Positions 40,684-49,103 of a stretch of DNA of 64,000 bases are shown one piece after another. The translations under genes were made by a program, and so were the position numbers. Origin of the DNA: Deltaproteobacteria bacterium. Lineage in GTDB: Bacteria > UBA10199 > JACPAL01 > JAHFST01. The notes beneath the pieces are model-generated. The model did no database searches and was not told the DNA's origin. It worked only from the letters and a program-made list of their open reading frames with translations. How positions within the stretch are numbered: the first letter of the stretch is position 1; the number at the start of each line of letters is the position of its first letter. Location: positions 1-64,000 of the forward strand of contig JAHFST010000006.1 of NCBI GenBank assembly GCA_023265625.1. Direction: 5' to 3'.

Positions 40684-42006
40684 ATGATTAAAATACGGCC
40701 TTCTGCTTCAACCTCGTTGGTGCGGAGTCAGCAACTGTCACGGCAGGTGATTAGTGACATTAAAACGCTTTTGGTGTTTTACAAAAATGAACACAATAGA
40801 TCTTTATCAAGTGAAGAAGTGCAAACGATTGCTGGCCTGCTAAAAACCCTCTCCTATTTCTCTGCAAAGCTAAAAGAGGCCTCTCATGACCAAAGATGGC
40901 AAATTGTAAGCCCGGAACTTTATCAATGGTATTTCAAGGCGTTGGGAATTTTAAAAGCAAAAGAATGGAATCTATTTAAAGAATGTATCTCAGATCTTTC
41001 TCAGCAGATCCTCCCTCGATTATTAAGCCTGGGTTTTCAAATAAATGAAATCCCCATATTGCTCGATTCAGAATACAAAATACATTTTCCGCAAGTGAGA
41101 AAAATATATTGTTTCCCAAAGGTGAATGGAAAGCTTGTCAAATCAAGACTTGAAAATAAGACAATGCTGCTAGAAAATAACCAACATCGCGTTAAGATTA
41201 ATATTAAGCGGCTACTTGAGAATTTAGAAGATAGCCAATGGTCACAGCGCCCTAGGATTGCCGGAACTAGTATTTATTATAAACAAAGTGGGGATGAGCT
41301 GGGGCAAGTCATAAAAACCATTGCCAGTGAAACTAGCATGGCTAAGGAAGAAGCGTCTGAACTTTGCAATGTTTCATGGCATGAATTTTTTAATGATAAG
41401 CTGTATATAAACTCGAGGAGAAAAATTGATCGGGCGATGAGATTGATAAAAAATATTTCTCCGACATTTTATGAGGAAGTTGTTTCAGTGACTCATGCAT
41501 TTTCCCTTCTTAAAAATACATGCCTGATTGGGGCTACGGTTATTTCATATTATGGAGTTTGTTTTTTAAACCCACGTTCCGATTGGAATGTGATTACATT
41601 CGCCGATCATATCGTCCATGAAGCAGCTCACCAGATACTTTATGCTTGGCATGAATTAAGCCCGCTTTTAGTCAATTGCAACGAGATGGGCTATCCTTCA
41701 CCCATTCGGGATGACCCACGCCCTCTCTATGGCTCCTTTCATGCGACGTTTGTTTTTTTACGGCTGGTCTTATTTTTTGATCAATTAGTCCGTAAAACTA
41801 AATCTAGGGAAGCTGAATTTCGCTTTCATCGTCATTTACAGGGTTTGTACACGGGTATGGATGTTTTAGAAAAGGCGGCTAAATTTACGCCTAAAGGCAA
41901 AGAATTATTTCAGGCGATGAAATTTGAAACAGCAAGATTCAAAAAAAGAATACCACGGCCAGATCCGAAAGCTTATAATCGTTATCTACGTGATTACTCA
42001 AACTAA
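40684..42006 (+). CDS. HEXXH-motif RiPP peptide-modification protein
   Basis: 440 residues. The C-terminal part contains FADHIVHEAAHQILY with HEAAH at residues 312-316. A DDPRPLYGSFHATFVFLRLVL block follows with His at about 353, as in the HEXXH-domain family linked to peptide natural products (TIGR04267-like; NCBI also names members aKG-HExxH-type peptide beta-hydroxylase). The two His plus the distal His could bind iron or zinc. The N-terminal 200 residues are helical and unassigned. The gene starts 41 bases after the precursor and overlaps YcaO. The likely role is hydroxylation or another change on the precursor, which is inference. Confidence 0.75.
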   Translation: MIKIRPSASTSLVRSQQLSRQVISDIKTLLVFYKNEHNRSLSSEEVQTIAGLLKTLSYFSAKLKEASHDQRWQIVSPELYQWYFKALGILKAKEWNLFKECISDLSQQILPRLLSLGFQINEIPILLDSEYKIHFPQVRKIYCFPKVNGKLVKSRLENKTMLLENNQHRVKINIKRLLENLEDSQWSQRPRIAGTSIYYKQSGDELGQVIKTIASETSMAKEEASELCNVSWHEFFNDKLYINSRRKIDRAMRLIKNISPTFYEEVVSVTHAFSLLKNTCLIGATVISYYGVCFLNPRSDWNVITFADHIVHEAAHQILYAWHELSPLLVNCNEMGYPSPIRDDPRPLYGSFHATFVFLRLVLFFDQLVRKTKSREAEFRFHRHLQGLYTGMDVLEKAAKFTPKGKELFQAMKFETARFKKRIPRPDPKAYNRYLRDYSN

Positions 42007-43249
42007 CGCCATAGATTACACAAGAAAGAATTTTCCCAGTGCTTTCTTAGATTCAAAGATTTCACATTTTCAGCGTATCCCAAGTAAGATTATTTCTAAA
42101 GAATTCTCCCTTTACATGGGGTTAATGTCGATTGTCCACCAGCAAGAAAATATTTTAGGCCATGCCCTGACTCAAAGATTCGAAGCTTTTGGAATGGGAC
42201 AAAGCATTGAGGAGGCTCAATTTAAATGTTTAATGGAAATGCTAGAAAAATTCTCAATTACTTCTACGGATACGATAAAGCGACATCTCGTACGCCGAAG
42301 TATGTCCCATCCACATTTGGATTGGAGCTTATTTGCTCCCTATCAATCATTAGTGGTCAAGCAAATGAAGCAAGATAAAGCCCATTACCCCTGTTATCAT
42401 GTTCTTTGTGAGGGAATGATTTCAGGCAAAAAATACACTGTTCCTGCAGAGTGTGTGTTTCCAAGGTGGAACAGCCAAATAGCGTGTGAAAGGCATATAG
42501 ATGAATATGACGGGAGCGGAATAGCTGCAAGCCTATCAAAAAATAGAACCTATGCTTTGGCGCACGGTATAAGCGAGGTGCTAGAGAGGGATGCTCTCAT
42601 GCTTTCCTGGAGACTTAGAGGTTGGCCGTGTCACATTGTTTCTGAATCATTGATCGATCAAAAAATTAAGGATTATATTCAGCTAAAACACCTGAAAGTT
42701 GAATTGTATGACGTGGGTGACCCTCATCTCATTCCGGTTATAATTTCTGTTCTTGGGAAGAAGGATGAGAGTGAAGTAACAATAGGATCCAGCGCATCGT
42801 TTGATCTACATCAGGCTTCTGATAAGGCAGTCACTGAGGCTCTGATGCTAAGGGATGCTGGTAGATATTGGTCTAGAAGAGGGGTAGGTGATAAGCCAAA
42901 GCTCATAGCTGATAGCTACGGTCATATTGCTTATGGATTCGAACATGGTTCTCAAATTGTTAATTGGTATCGGAAACAAGCATTACTTAGTAGAACAATA
43001 TCTAGGAAGAGAAAGAGTTTGAGTAAGCTATTATTGGGGTGTCATCAAGTATTTGGTTATGAACCGCTCTTTATTGACGTGACAGAGCCTCAATTAAAAA
43101 AAGATGGGTATTTTGTTTGTCGTACTCTTATCCCCAACGCTTATCGTAAAGAATGGCGTCATCAAAAGCCTTTCTTGGGTGGGGTGCGATTGCTACGTTT
43201 AACAAAAAAAGGTTTGGGCTTAAATAAAAAACCTCACCCGTTTGGATAA
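41990..43249 (+). CDS. YcaO-domain peptide-modifying enzyme
   Basis: From a GTG at 41990 the protein has about 419 residues; an ATG at 41924 would overlap the previous gene by 83 bases. The YcaO ATP-binding signatures are present: SIEEAQFKCLMEMLEKFS and the hallmark HGISEVLERDALMLSW. The end LNKKPHPFG carries the Pro-rich C-terminus seen in azoline-forming members. YcaO enzymes activate backbone amides with ATP to make azolines, amidines or thioamides at Cys, Ser or Thr. No E1-like or ThiF partner gene is in the cluster, so it either acts alone or uses a new partner. Confidence 0.88.
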   Translation: MITQTNAIDYTRKNFPSAFLDSKISHFQRIPSKIISKEFSLYMGLMSIVHQQENILGHALTQRFEAFGMGQSIEEAQFKCLMEMLEKFSITSTDTIKRHLVRRSMSHPHLDWSLFAPYQSLVVKQMKQDKAHYPCYHVLCEGMISGKKYTVPAECVFPRWNSQIACERHIDEYDGSGIAASLSKNRTYALAHGISEVLERDALMLSWRLRGWPCHIVSESLIDQKIKDYIQLKHLKVELYDVGDPHLIPVIISVLGKKDESEVTIGSSASFDLHQASDKAVTEALMLRDAGRYWSRRGVGDKPKLIADSYGHIAYGFEHGSQIVNWYRKQALLSRTISRKRKSLSKLLLGCHQVFGYEPLFIDVTEPQLKKDGYFVCRTLIPNAYRKEWRHQKPFLGGVRLLRLTKKGLGLNKKPHPFG

Positions 43250-43254
43250 ATAAT

Positions 43255-44142
43255 ATGTCTTCTTTTAAATTAATTCCTCCTGTTGGTATGTCTGACTTAC
43301 TGGGTACTGGCGTGTGTAAGCCCAATCTGCCGATTCCTTCTACTGCTCATCACGAAGAAAAGCCTCCTTTAATGGACAATTTTCATGGAACACAATTTAA
43401 ACAGGATCTGGATACTGGTAGAGGAGTTGGTATGAAGAGATCAATTATAATAAGTGACCCAGCTCAATATTCTAATAGAGTTGTTTTGGCTGAGATTCAG
43501 CTTAAAAAAAATGCCAATATCAATGCCAAGGATTGGAAATTATTCATGGAAGCTAAAAGAGGTGAAGTTGCCCAAAGCTTGAATCAAGAAGGGGTTGAAG
43601 GGGAACATTATTTTATCTTGGAAGAAGATGGTAAGCCAGATTCTATCCTTATTTTCATGGAAGCTGATGATTTACAGCAATCCGCTAGAATTGCAGCACA
43701 ATCAAATTTGGGTGTTGATAAATTTCACCGTCAATTTAAGCAATCTTGGGATTCAAAACAAAAACACGAGCTTCTGGGAGTTGTGGAATTAGGGTTAGCT
43801 ATGGAAAAAAAACGGAGAGCAAAATACTTTTGTCAAATCGTTGAATTTGATATCGATGAGAGTCAGTTATCAGCTCTTAGGCGAGATCTTCAAGATAGCA
43901 ATAGCTTCTCATTGGAAGAGTTTCGTAAAGGTCGAATCATAAGTGCTCATTTTTTTCTTCGCCAAGGAGGGGGAATGACTAGATTGATTCAAATCGCTAA
44001 GATTGAAGGCGATTCTAAAAGTTCATTGGGAAAATTGAGTCCTTTAGATCTAACTCAAAATATGAACAATAAAGATTTATTCATAAGATCACCTTTGTTG
44101 GCAACCTTTAAGCCTTTTATTTCTTTTTGCGCGTCTTCTTAG
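43255..44142 (+). CDS. DUF6176-like protein of the RiPP operon
   Basis: 295 residues without a signal peptide. Residues of about 75-170 match the DUF6176 pattern: VVLAEIQLKK, then EVAQSLNQEGVEGEHYFIL, then ILIFMEADDL, then DKFHRQFKQSWD. A second, weaker copy may lie at about 195-265 (FCQIVEFDIDES...). The N-terminal 60 residues are Pro-rich. The function of DUF6176 is not known to me. The gene is 5 bases after YcaO and followed by a terminator, so it is the last gene of the modification operon and might be a leader-binding or immunity protein. Confidence 0.6.
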   Translation: MSSFKLIPPVGMSDLLGTGVCKPNLPIPSTAHHEEKPPLMDNFHGTQFKQDLDTGRGVGMKRSIIISDPAQYSNRVVLAEIQLKKNANINAKDWKLFMEAKRGEVAQSLNQEGVEGEHYFILEEDGKPDSILIFMEADDLQQSARIAAQSNLGVDKFHRQFKQSWDSKQKHELLGVVELGLAMEKKRRAKYFCQIVEFDIDESQLSALRRDLQDSNSFSLEEFRKGRIISAHFFLRQGGGMTRLIQIAKIEGDSKSSLGKLSPLDLTQNMNNKDLFIRSPLLATFKPFISFCASS

Positions 44143-44147
44143 TAAAA

Positions 44148-44179
44148 AAATGCCGCTCTCATTTCTGAGAGCGGCATTT
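44148..44179. terminator. Strong bidirectional terminator after the RiPP operon
   Basis: AAATGCCGCTCTCA and TGAGAGCGGCATTT form a perfect 14-base stem with a 4-base loop. A run of A precedes it on the plus strand, so T follows it on the minus strand. It separates the RiPP operon from the converging RCC1 gene. Confidence 0.85.
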
Positions 44180-44204
44180 GCAAAATACAGATCAGTTGTG
44201 CAGA

Positions 44205-45431
44205 TTAATCACATGGAATGTTAATCTTTACGGGAACGCTGGATGCTGAAATATCCTTTGCCAATTCTCCATTAGATCCTGAACCCCAGCAGAACACGTC
44301 TCCATTTTTCGTGATAGCACATGAGTGTGTCTGCCCAGAGGCGATAGAGATAGCGGTATCTTCCAGAGCAACGGGTCTGGATGGACGAGGCACAAAGCCA
44401 GAATTATAGCTCAATTTTCCAAACCCCAATTGACCATATTGAGAACTGCCCCAACAGAAAACATCTCCATTGGATATTAACCCGCAACTCGTATCTTGCC
44501 CAACCGAAATGTCCTTAAACTTCAGCTTTTTTTCTTCAACAAGCTTGGGCGAAGCTTCCACCGGCTTAAAAGAGTTGTTACCAACCTGTCCTAAATCATT
44601 CCTTCCCCAACAGATGTCCTTCCCATCCTCTCTCAATGCGCAGGTTGTTTGATGGTAAGACGACACTTTAACAATGCTATTCAACGGGAGTGTTACTCCA
44701 TTATTGGAAGCGATGTTTTTATTCGGTACTCCTAATTGGCCAAAATTATTATACCCCCAGCACATCACATGGCCAGACTGATTTACAATACATGTATGAT
44801 TCGTACCGCCAGTCGCTGTGGCAATCCCATCTTTTGCAAATTTTTGCTCGTTAGAGATAGCGACAGGATTGCTTGTAGCAGGTTTGACCCAATTATACAA
44901 TCCGTTCGATGATGTTCCCGCACACAATAAATTTCCATTAGCGGCATTGTTTCCATCGAATGAGTAGGCACACGACTGATTTCCAGCAGCCATCAAGCCG
45001 TCTACGTGGATCAAGTCTGATATCAACAACGCAGATTCTGGTTTTGGAATGCCATAAGCAATAATATTTCCATCACCTAGTTGTCCGAAGTTGTTGTCTC
45101 CCCAGCAAGTAACTTCACCTTGAGCAGAAAGGGCACAAGCATGTAAATGTCCGGCTTGGATATCCACAACGTCAGACAAACCAGATATTTGGAGAGGTTT
45201 CTCAGACTTTACTACGCTAATATCTTGTCCCAATTGTCCATATTGGTTGCTTCCCCAACACCAAACTGTCCCTTTTGTGGTATCCGTATCCACTATCGTG
45301 CATGTAAAAGAGTTCCCTGCTGCAATGCCACTGGCCTGACAAATATTTTGCTTATTATCTGTAGCCCATACGGTTGTTATCATAACAAACTGACATAAAA
45401 TCAATATCTTACCAACTGTAGATTTATTCAT
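44205..45431 (-). CDS. Secreted RCC1-repeat (beta-propeller) protein
   Basis: The ATG at 45431 follows AGGGGG and starts a signal peptide (STVGKILILCQFVMITTVWA). The mature 380 residues hold about seven RCC1-type units, each with a C-W-G-x-N-x-x-G-Q-L-G motif (WCWGSNQYGQLG, TCWGDNNFGQLG, MCWGYNNFGQLG, ICWGRNDLGQVG, FCWGSSQYGQLG, FCWGSGSNGEL). Cys residues recur in each blade and could form disulfides. It is AT-rich like the RiPP genes. A link to the RiPP cluster is only positional. Confidence 0.85.
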   Translation of the reverse strand: MNKSTVGKILILCQFVMITTVWATDNKQNICQASGIAAGNSFTCTIVDTDTTKGTVWCWGSNQYGQLGQDISVVKSEKPLQISGLSDVVDIQAGHLHACALSAQGEVTCWGDNNFGQLGDGNIIAYGIPKPESALLISDLIHVDGLMAAGNQSCAYSFDGNNAANGNLLCAGTSSNGLYNWVKPATSNPVAISNEQKFAKDGIATATGGTNHTCIVNQSGHVMCWGYNNFGQLGVPNKNIASNNGVTLPLNSIVKVSSYHQTTCALREDGKDICWGRNDLGQVGNNSFKPVEASPKLVEEKKLKFKDISVGQDTSCGLISNGDVFCWGSSQYGQLGFGKLSYNSGFVPRPSRPVALEDTAISIASGQTHSCAITKNGDVFCWGSGSNGELAKDISASSVPVKINIPCD

Positions 45432-45587
45432 TCTCATCCCCCTGTGATGTAAATGGTTATTGTTTTTCAATAGTCAAAACTATTGATGTCTTCCCATTAT
45501 CGACACTGAGATGGGTAGGAGTTGCTTAGCCGAGAAGATTTTTCTATACCGCTTCATAAATGAGTTTGATATGGGGTTGGGTTTCTT

Positions 45588-47561
45588 ATGAACTTAACGG
45601 AAGAGCAAATTCAGCAGATTGCCCAAGAAGAGGATGTCCGGTGGTGCCGGGTTCATGCCTCGGTTGTCCGGGAGGTCCTGCGCACGCAATCAGATTATCA
45701 ACAAGATCGAAAATTGGCGCGCGAGCTGACCTCGGAGTTGGTGGCGAGTACCCGCGATGAAGACAAGGCGGCCTTGGCCAGCGATGAGGCCGTGGCCCAT
45801 GGCCTGACCAAGTTACGGAAAAATAAGTCGGATGGGTTGAGCTCCTTGGTGGAACAGCCTTACTTTGCCCGAGTGGTGACCCAGGAAGCGGGGCGGGAGG
45901 TGGAGTTTCGCCTTGGAACGGCCAGCTATCCTGATGAACGCATCATTGATTGGCGCAAGGCCCCCATCAGCAAACTCTACTATGACTACAAAGAGGGGGA
46001 CGCGTTTAGCGAGGTGATTCAAGGGAGTGAGCGCGAGGGGGTTATCAAGACACGGCGCGCCTTCCAGGGGGTTGAGGCCAGGTTGAATGTCATTGAATTG
46101 CCTCAGGGGCGGGTGAGTCGCACGGAACAAGGTTGGAAACTGGAACAGAAGGGGGAGAAATTTTCCCGGGCGCCGCAGCATGACGGCCATCTCCCCCCGA
46201 TCCTGTCTCTCATTACCTCCGATCAGTTTGCCTTGATCACGCGTGATCCGCAAAAGCCGATCTTCATCCAAGGGATTGCCGGTAGCGGCAAGACGACCGT
46301 CGCCCTGCATCGCCTCGCCTGGTTGCTCCATGAGGATAACAGCTCGGCCCGGCCGGAGCGATGTTTGGTGGTGATGTTCAATCGGTCGCTCAAGGCCTAC
46401 GTGGAGACCACCCTCCCGGAGTTGAAGATCCCCAAGCTTCCGATCATGACTTTTGGGCAATGGGTGAATCAACTGGTGGGGGACATGATCGGTCCCAGGC
46501 CGCGCGGGGTTTTTCCCAAGAGCAGCGAGCTGGAACGGTTCAAGTCTTCTTCGCAATGCTTGAAATGGATGCAGCGTTATATCGAGGAGAGCCCGAAACG
46601 CGGCAAGAATTTTGTCGATGATCTGCTGCAATTTTTTGCTTACTTGGCGACGCAACGGATCGACTGGCCGCGCTGGGACGTGGCGGTGGGGCAGTTGCAA
46701 GAACAGATCGCGAAGCGCTTGTGTGATTTACAGGATGATGCCCTGATCTTGCACCTGATCTATGCCGAGCACGGTTACTATCCTGCGAAGTCGGCGGCCA
46801 GTTTGGGCGTGTGTGATCATATCGTGATTGACGAGGCCCAGGATTTTGGGGTGGTGGAGATTCGGGCCTTGCTCAACGCGGTGGATCGCGAGCGCACGGT
46901 GACGATTGTCGGGGATACCGCGCAGAAGATCGTGACCAATCGCGACTTCGACAGTTGGGAGGTGTTGTTGGCGGAGGCCGGTTTTGAAAAATCGGCCCCG
47001 CTCTTTTTGACAGTATCGTTTCGTTCCACGATCGAGATCTTGGAGTTGGCCAATAAACTGCGGGACCCGGCCACCGAGGCGGCCCTCCCGTCCAGCGCCC
47101 AACGGCATGGGCCGACGCCCATTTTTATCCAGACGGACAATGCCTCGTCTTTGGCGCATACCGTCGGCCAGTGGATCACCGCCCGCCAGACGGAGAGTCG
47201 CCGGACCCTCTGCGCCCTGATCTGCCGTTGGCCCAAGCAGGCCCAGCAATTGGTGGAAGAGTTGCGGAAGATCGGCTACCCCTCGGTGCGCCTGGGGCAC
47301 CGCGATCAGTTTGAATTCTCGCCCGGCATTACGGTGACCAATGTGCATCAGGTAAAAGGTTTGGAATTTCGCAATGTCTTGGTAGTTGAGCCTTCCGAGG
47401 AAAACTATCATGGCACGAGCGAGGAAGAACGGAATCTCCTCTATGTGGCCGTGACCCGGGCGGAACACCGCCTTGATTTTATTGGGTCGCAAAAACCGAC
47501 GGCCTTGCTGGCGGGGATGCGGCGGGTGAAGGGGGATGAGATTGCGGCATGGCTAAAATAG
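45588..47561 (+). CDS. HelD/UvrD-like superfamily 1 ATPase
   Basis: 657 residues. Walker A IQGIAGSGKTTVALHRLAWL, Walker B HIVIDEAQDF, GDTAQKIV, SFRSTIEILELANKL, NVHQVKGLEFRNVLVVEP and the motif VI NLLYVAVTRAEHRL are all present. The long N-terminal coiled-coil-like region with DWRKAPISKLYYDY is typical of HelD, which removes stalled RNA polymerase from DNA, rather than UvrD. The alkylguanine methyltransferase gene overlaps its end by 13 bases. Confidence 0.85.
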   Translation: MNLTEEQIQQIAQEEDVRWCRVHASVVREVLRTQSDYQQDRKLARELTSELVASTRDEDKAALASDEAVAHGLTKLRKNKSDGLSSLVEQPYFARVVTQEAGREVEFRLGTASYPDERIIDWRKAPISKLYYDYKEGDAFSEVIQGSEREGVIKTRRAFQGVEARLNVIELPQGRVSRTEQGWKLEQKGEKFSRAPQHDGHLPPILSLITSDQFALITRDPQKPIFIQGIAGSGKTTVALHRLAWLLHEDNSSARPERCLVVMFNRSLKAYVETTLPELKIPKLPIMTFGQWVNQLVGDMIGPRPRGVFPKSSELERFKSSSQCLKWMQRYIEESPKRGKNFVDDLLQFFAYLATQRIDWPRWDVAVGQLQEQIAKRLCDLQDDALILHLIYAEHGYYPAKSAASLGVCDHIVIDEAQDFGVVEIRALLNAVDRERTVTIVGDTAQKIVTNRDFDSWEVLLAEAGFEKSAPLFLTVSFRSTIEILELANKLRDPATEAALPSSAQRHGPTPIFIQTDNASSLAHTVGQWITARQTESRRTLCALICRWPKQAQQLVEELRKIGYPSVRLGHRDQFEFSPGITVTNVHQVKGLEFRNVLVVEPSEENYHGTSEEERNLLYVAVTRAEHRLDFIGSQKPTALLAGMRRVKGDEIAAWLK

Positions 47562-48001
47562 GATATTATGATTCCCCCGTTGGAATGATCCAGATCGAGA
47601 TGGAGGTCAACCGGGTTTGCGCGCTTCGTTTTGTTACCAAGGCGGGGCGTTCCGATGTGTCGCCATTTTTGACCACCTGTTTGCGCCAGTTACGCGATTA
47701 TTTTTCCGGCAAGAAACGTTCCTTGGAGTTGCCGCTCTCTTTGGCAGGGACTGATTTCCAAAAAAAGGTCTGGCGCCAATTGAGAAAAATTCCCCATGGC
47801 CAAACCGTCTCGTACGCCGACGTGGCCCGCGCCATCGGCCACCCCAAGGCGGTTCGGGCCGTTGGTAACGCCAATGGTAAAAATCGCATCCCAATCATTA
47901 TCCCCTGCCATCGGGTGATTGCCTCCGACGGGAAGTTGGGGGGCTATTCCAGTGGTCTAGCGCGCAAGCGGTGGTTGCTCCGGCATGAGAAAGATCGTTA
48001 A
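47549..48001 (+). CDS. ogt: Methylated-DNA-protein cysteine methyltransferase
   Basis: 150 residues. The active-site motif IPIIIPCHRVIASDGKLGGYSSG carries the acceptor Cys in PCHRV. FQKKVWRQLRKIPHGQTVSYADVA and RAVGNANGKN are the DNA-binding and Arg-finger regions. It transfers the methyl group from O6-methylguanine to itself. It overlaps the helicase gene, so the two are co-expressed. Confidence 0.94.
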   Translation: MAKIGYYDSPVGMIQIEMEVNRVCALRFVTKAGRSDVSPFLTTCLRQLRDYFSGKKRSLELPLSLAGTDFQKKVWRQLRKIPHGQTVSYADVARAIGHPKAVRAVGNANGKNRIPIIIPCHRVIASDGKLGGYSSGLARKRWLLRHEKDR

Positions 48002-48044
48002 TTCCAATTTTTTGAAATTTTTTGAAGACGGAGGAATTATAACT

Positions 48045-48060
48045 ACCTATAATTATAGGT
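48045..48060. promoter_or_regulatory. Perfect 16-base palindrome in a promoter region
   Basis: ACCTATAATTATAGGT is self-complementary. It lies about 50 bases upstream of the HEAGH gene in an AT-rich region, so it could be an operator. Nothing shows which regulator uses it. Confidence 0.35.
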
Positions 48061-48112
48061 ACAATTAGGTTCTCTCGCAACTCCATTGAACTCCTGACCG
48101 ATAATAAAAAAT

Positions 48113-49045
48113 ATGGGCGATGACCTGTCACCGGTAACCAAGGCAAGAATTCAAGAGACCTGTCAAACGATGCGGGATCTAGGGCTGACGATCGATCGAT
48201 CGCAAGAGTTTGACAACGGTCCAATCAAGGGTACGGATCCGGATTATCTCGACTACTGTCACGATGAATTGGTCCGGTCAGCCCAGTCGCAGCAGGAAAA
48301 GTGGCCTCATCAAGAACCCCAGATTTGGTCCCCGGCGATGATGACCACTGCGGCCAATTTTGTGAAAGACCGCGGTTTTGAATTACATATTATTCCGGCC
48401 CTCAATGAAAATGGGCAAGGTGGGCAGCCCCTATCCAGTTGTGGCCACGCCATCAACATGGGTCTTGCCGCCATACGTATTTATGAAACTCAAAGAAATT
48501 TTGAGCGGGGGTTGAGACACGAAGCCGGACACATCGCGGACAATGAGTCCTTGGCAACCAAGTTTCCTGACTTGGCACCACTGTTATCATGCGCCCCGAT
48601 GGATCCAGCAGGGACAAGGACCATCATCAAAAAACTTTTGGAGATCTTTATGGAGGCATTACCGGCAAAAGAAGCCGCCGAATTCAAGGGACTGGTACGT
48701 GATGTGATAGGGGATCTTGAGATCGTCCCTTTGGAAAGTTTATCTGGCATTGCCTCCATACTCTTCGAGGCGCTTCGTTACGGAGAGGAGGCCTATGTCC
48801 AAGAAATAAAGGATCACGATTTTTGGCCTGAGTATCACCAATTCAAAAAAGGTGGAGAAAATCTCAAAAAAAACCATCCCCTTCTCAAGGAACTTCAAAT
48901 CGCCCGGATGCAGGAAGCTGGAAATTGGGCACAATTCAAAAAGGAACCTTCCTTTGATCCCAAAAGTGTTCAGGATATCAATAAAAAAGCGGTGAGATTT
49001 TTTCGCATGGCCATCAAGGCTTCGCATCGTTTCTTACAACAATGA
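48113..49045 (+). CDS. Putative zinc metallopeptidase-like protein with a HEAGH motif
   Basis: 310 residues, soluble, no signal peptide. GLRHEAGHIADNESLA (residues about 140-155) matches the HExxH pattern of gluzincin or minimal zinc peptidases, and an acidic residue follows as possible third ligand. The rest is helical, with a charged C-terminus, and no family is recognised. Upstream lies a 16-base palindrome. Peptidase activity is inferred from the motif alone. Confidence 0.6.
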   Translation: MGDDLSPVTKARIQETCQTMRDLGLTIDRSQEFDNGPIKGTDPDYLDYCHDELVRSAQSQQEKWPHQEPQIWSPAMMTTAANFVKDRGFELHIIPALNENGQGGQPLSSCGHAINMGLAAIRIYETQRNFERGLRHEAGHIADNESLATKFPDLAPLLSCAPMDPAGTRTIIKKLLEIFMEALPAKEAAEFKGLVRDVIGDLEIVPLESLSGIASILFEALRYGEEAYVQEIKDHDFWPEYHQFKKGGENLKKNHPLLKELQIARMQEAGNWAQFKKEPSFDPKSVQDINKKAVRFFRMAIKASHRFLQQ

Positions 49046-49060
49046 TTGTTATCTTTTTTC

Positions 49061-49098
49061 GTCCAGTCCTCGATGACAAGCCCCGGGACCCTCTGGAA
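49061..49098 (-). pseudogene. Tail of a second VapC gene
   Basis: On the minus strand this stretch encodes FQRVPGLVIEDWT, nearly the same as the end of VapC at 50307 (FQKIPGLVIEDWT). Over about 38 bases the DNA is close to 50326-50364. The rest of that VapC gene is gone; the DUF4143 ATPase gene stands in its place. Confidence 0.65.
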
Positions 49099-49103
49099 TG
49101 TTG

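Noticed and set aside
46728-47492. Long antisense frame of 254 residues inside the HelD-like gene
   Set aside because: It is a shadow of a well-supported coding gene, with no family motif or ribosome site.
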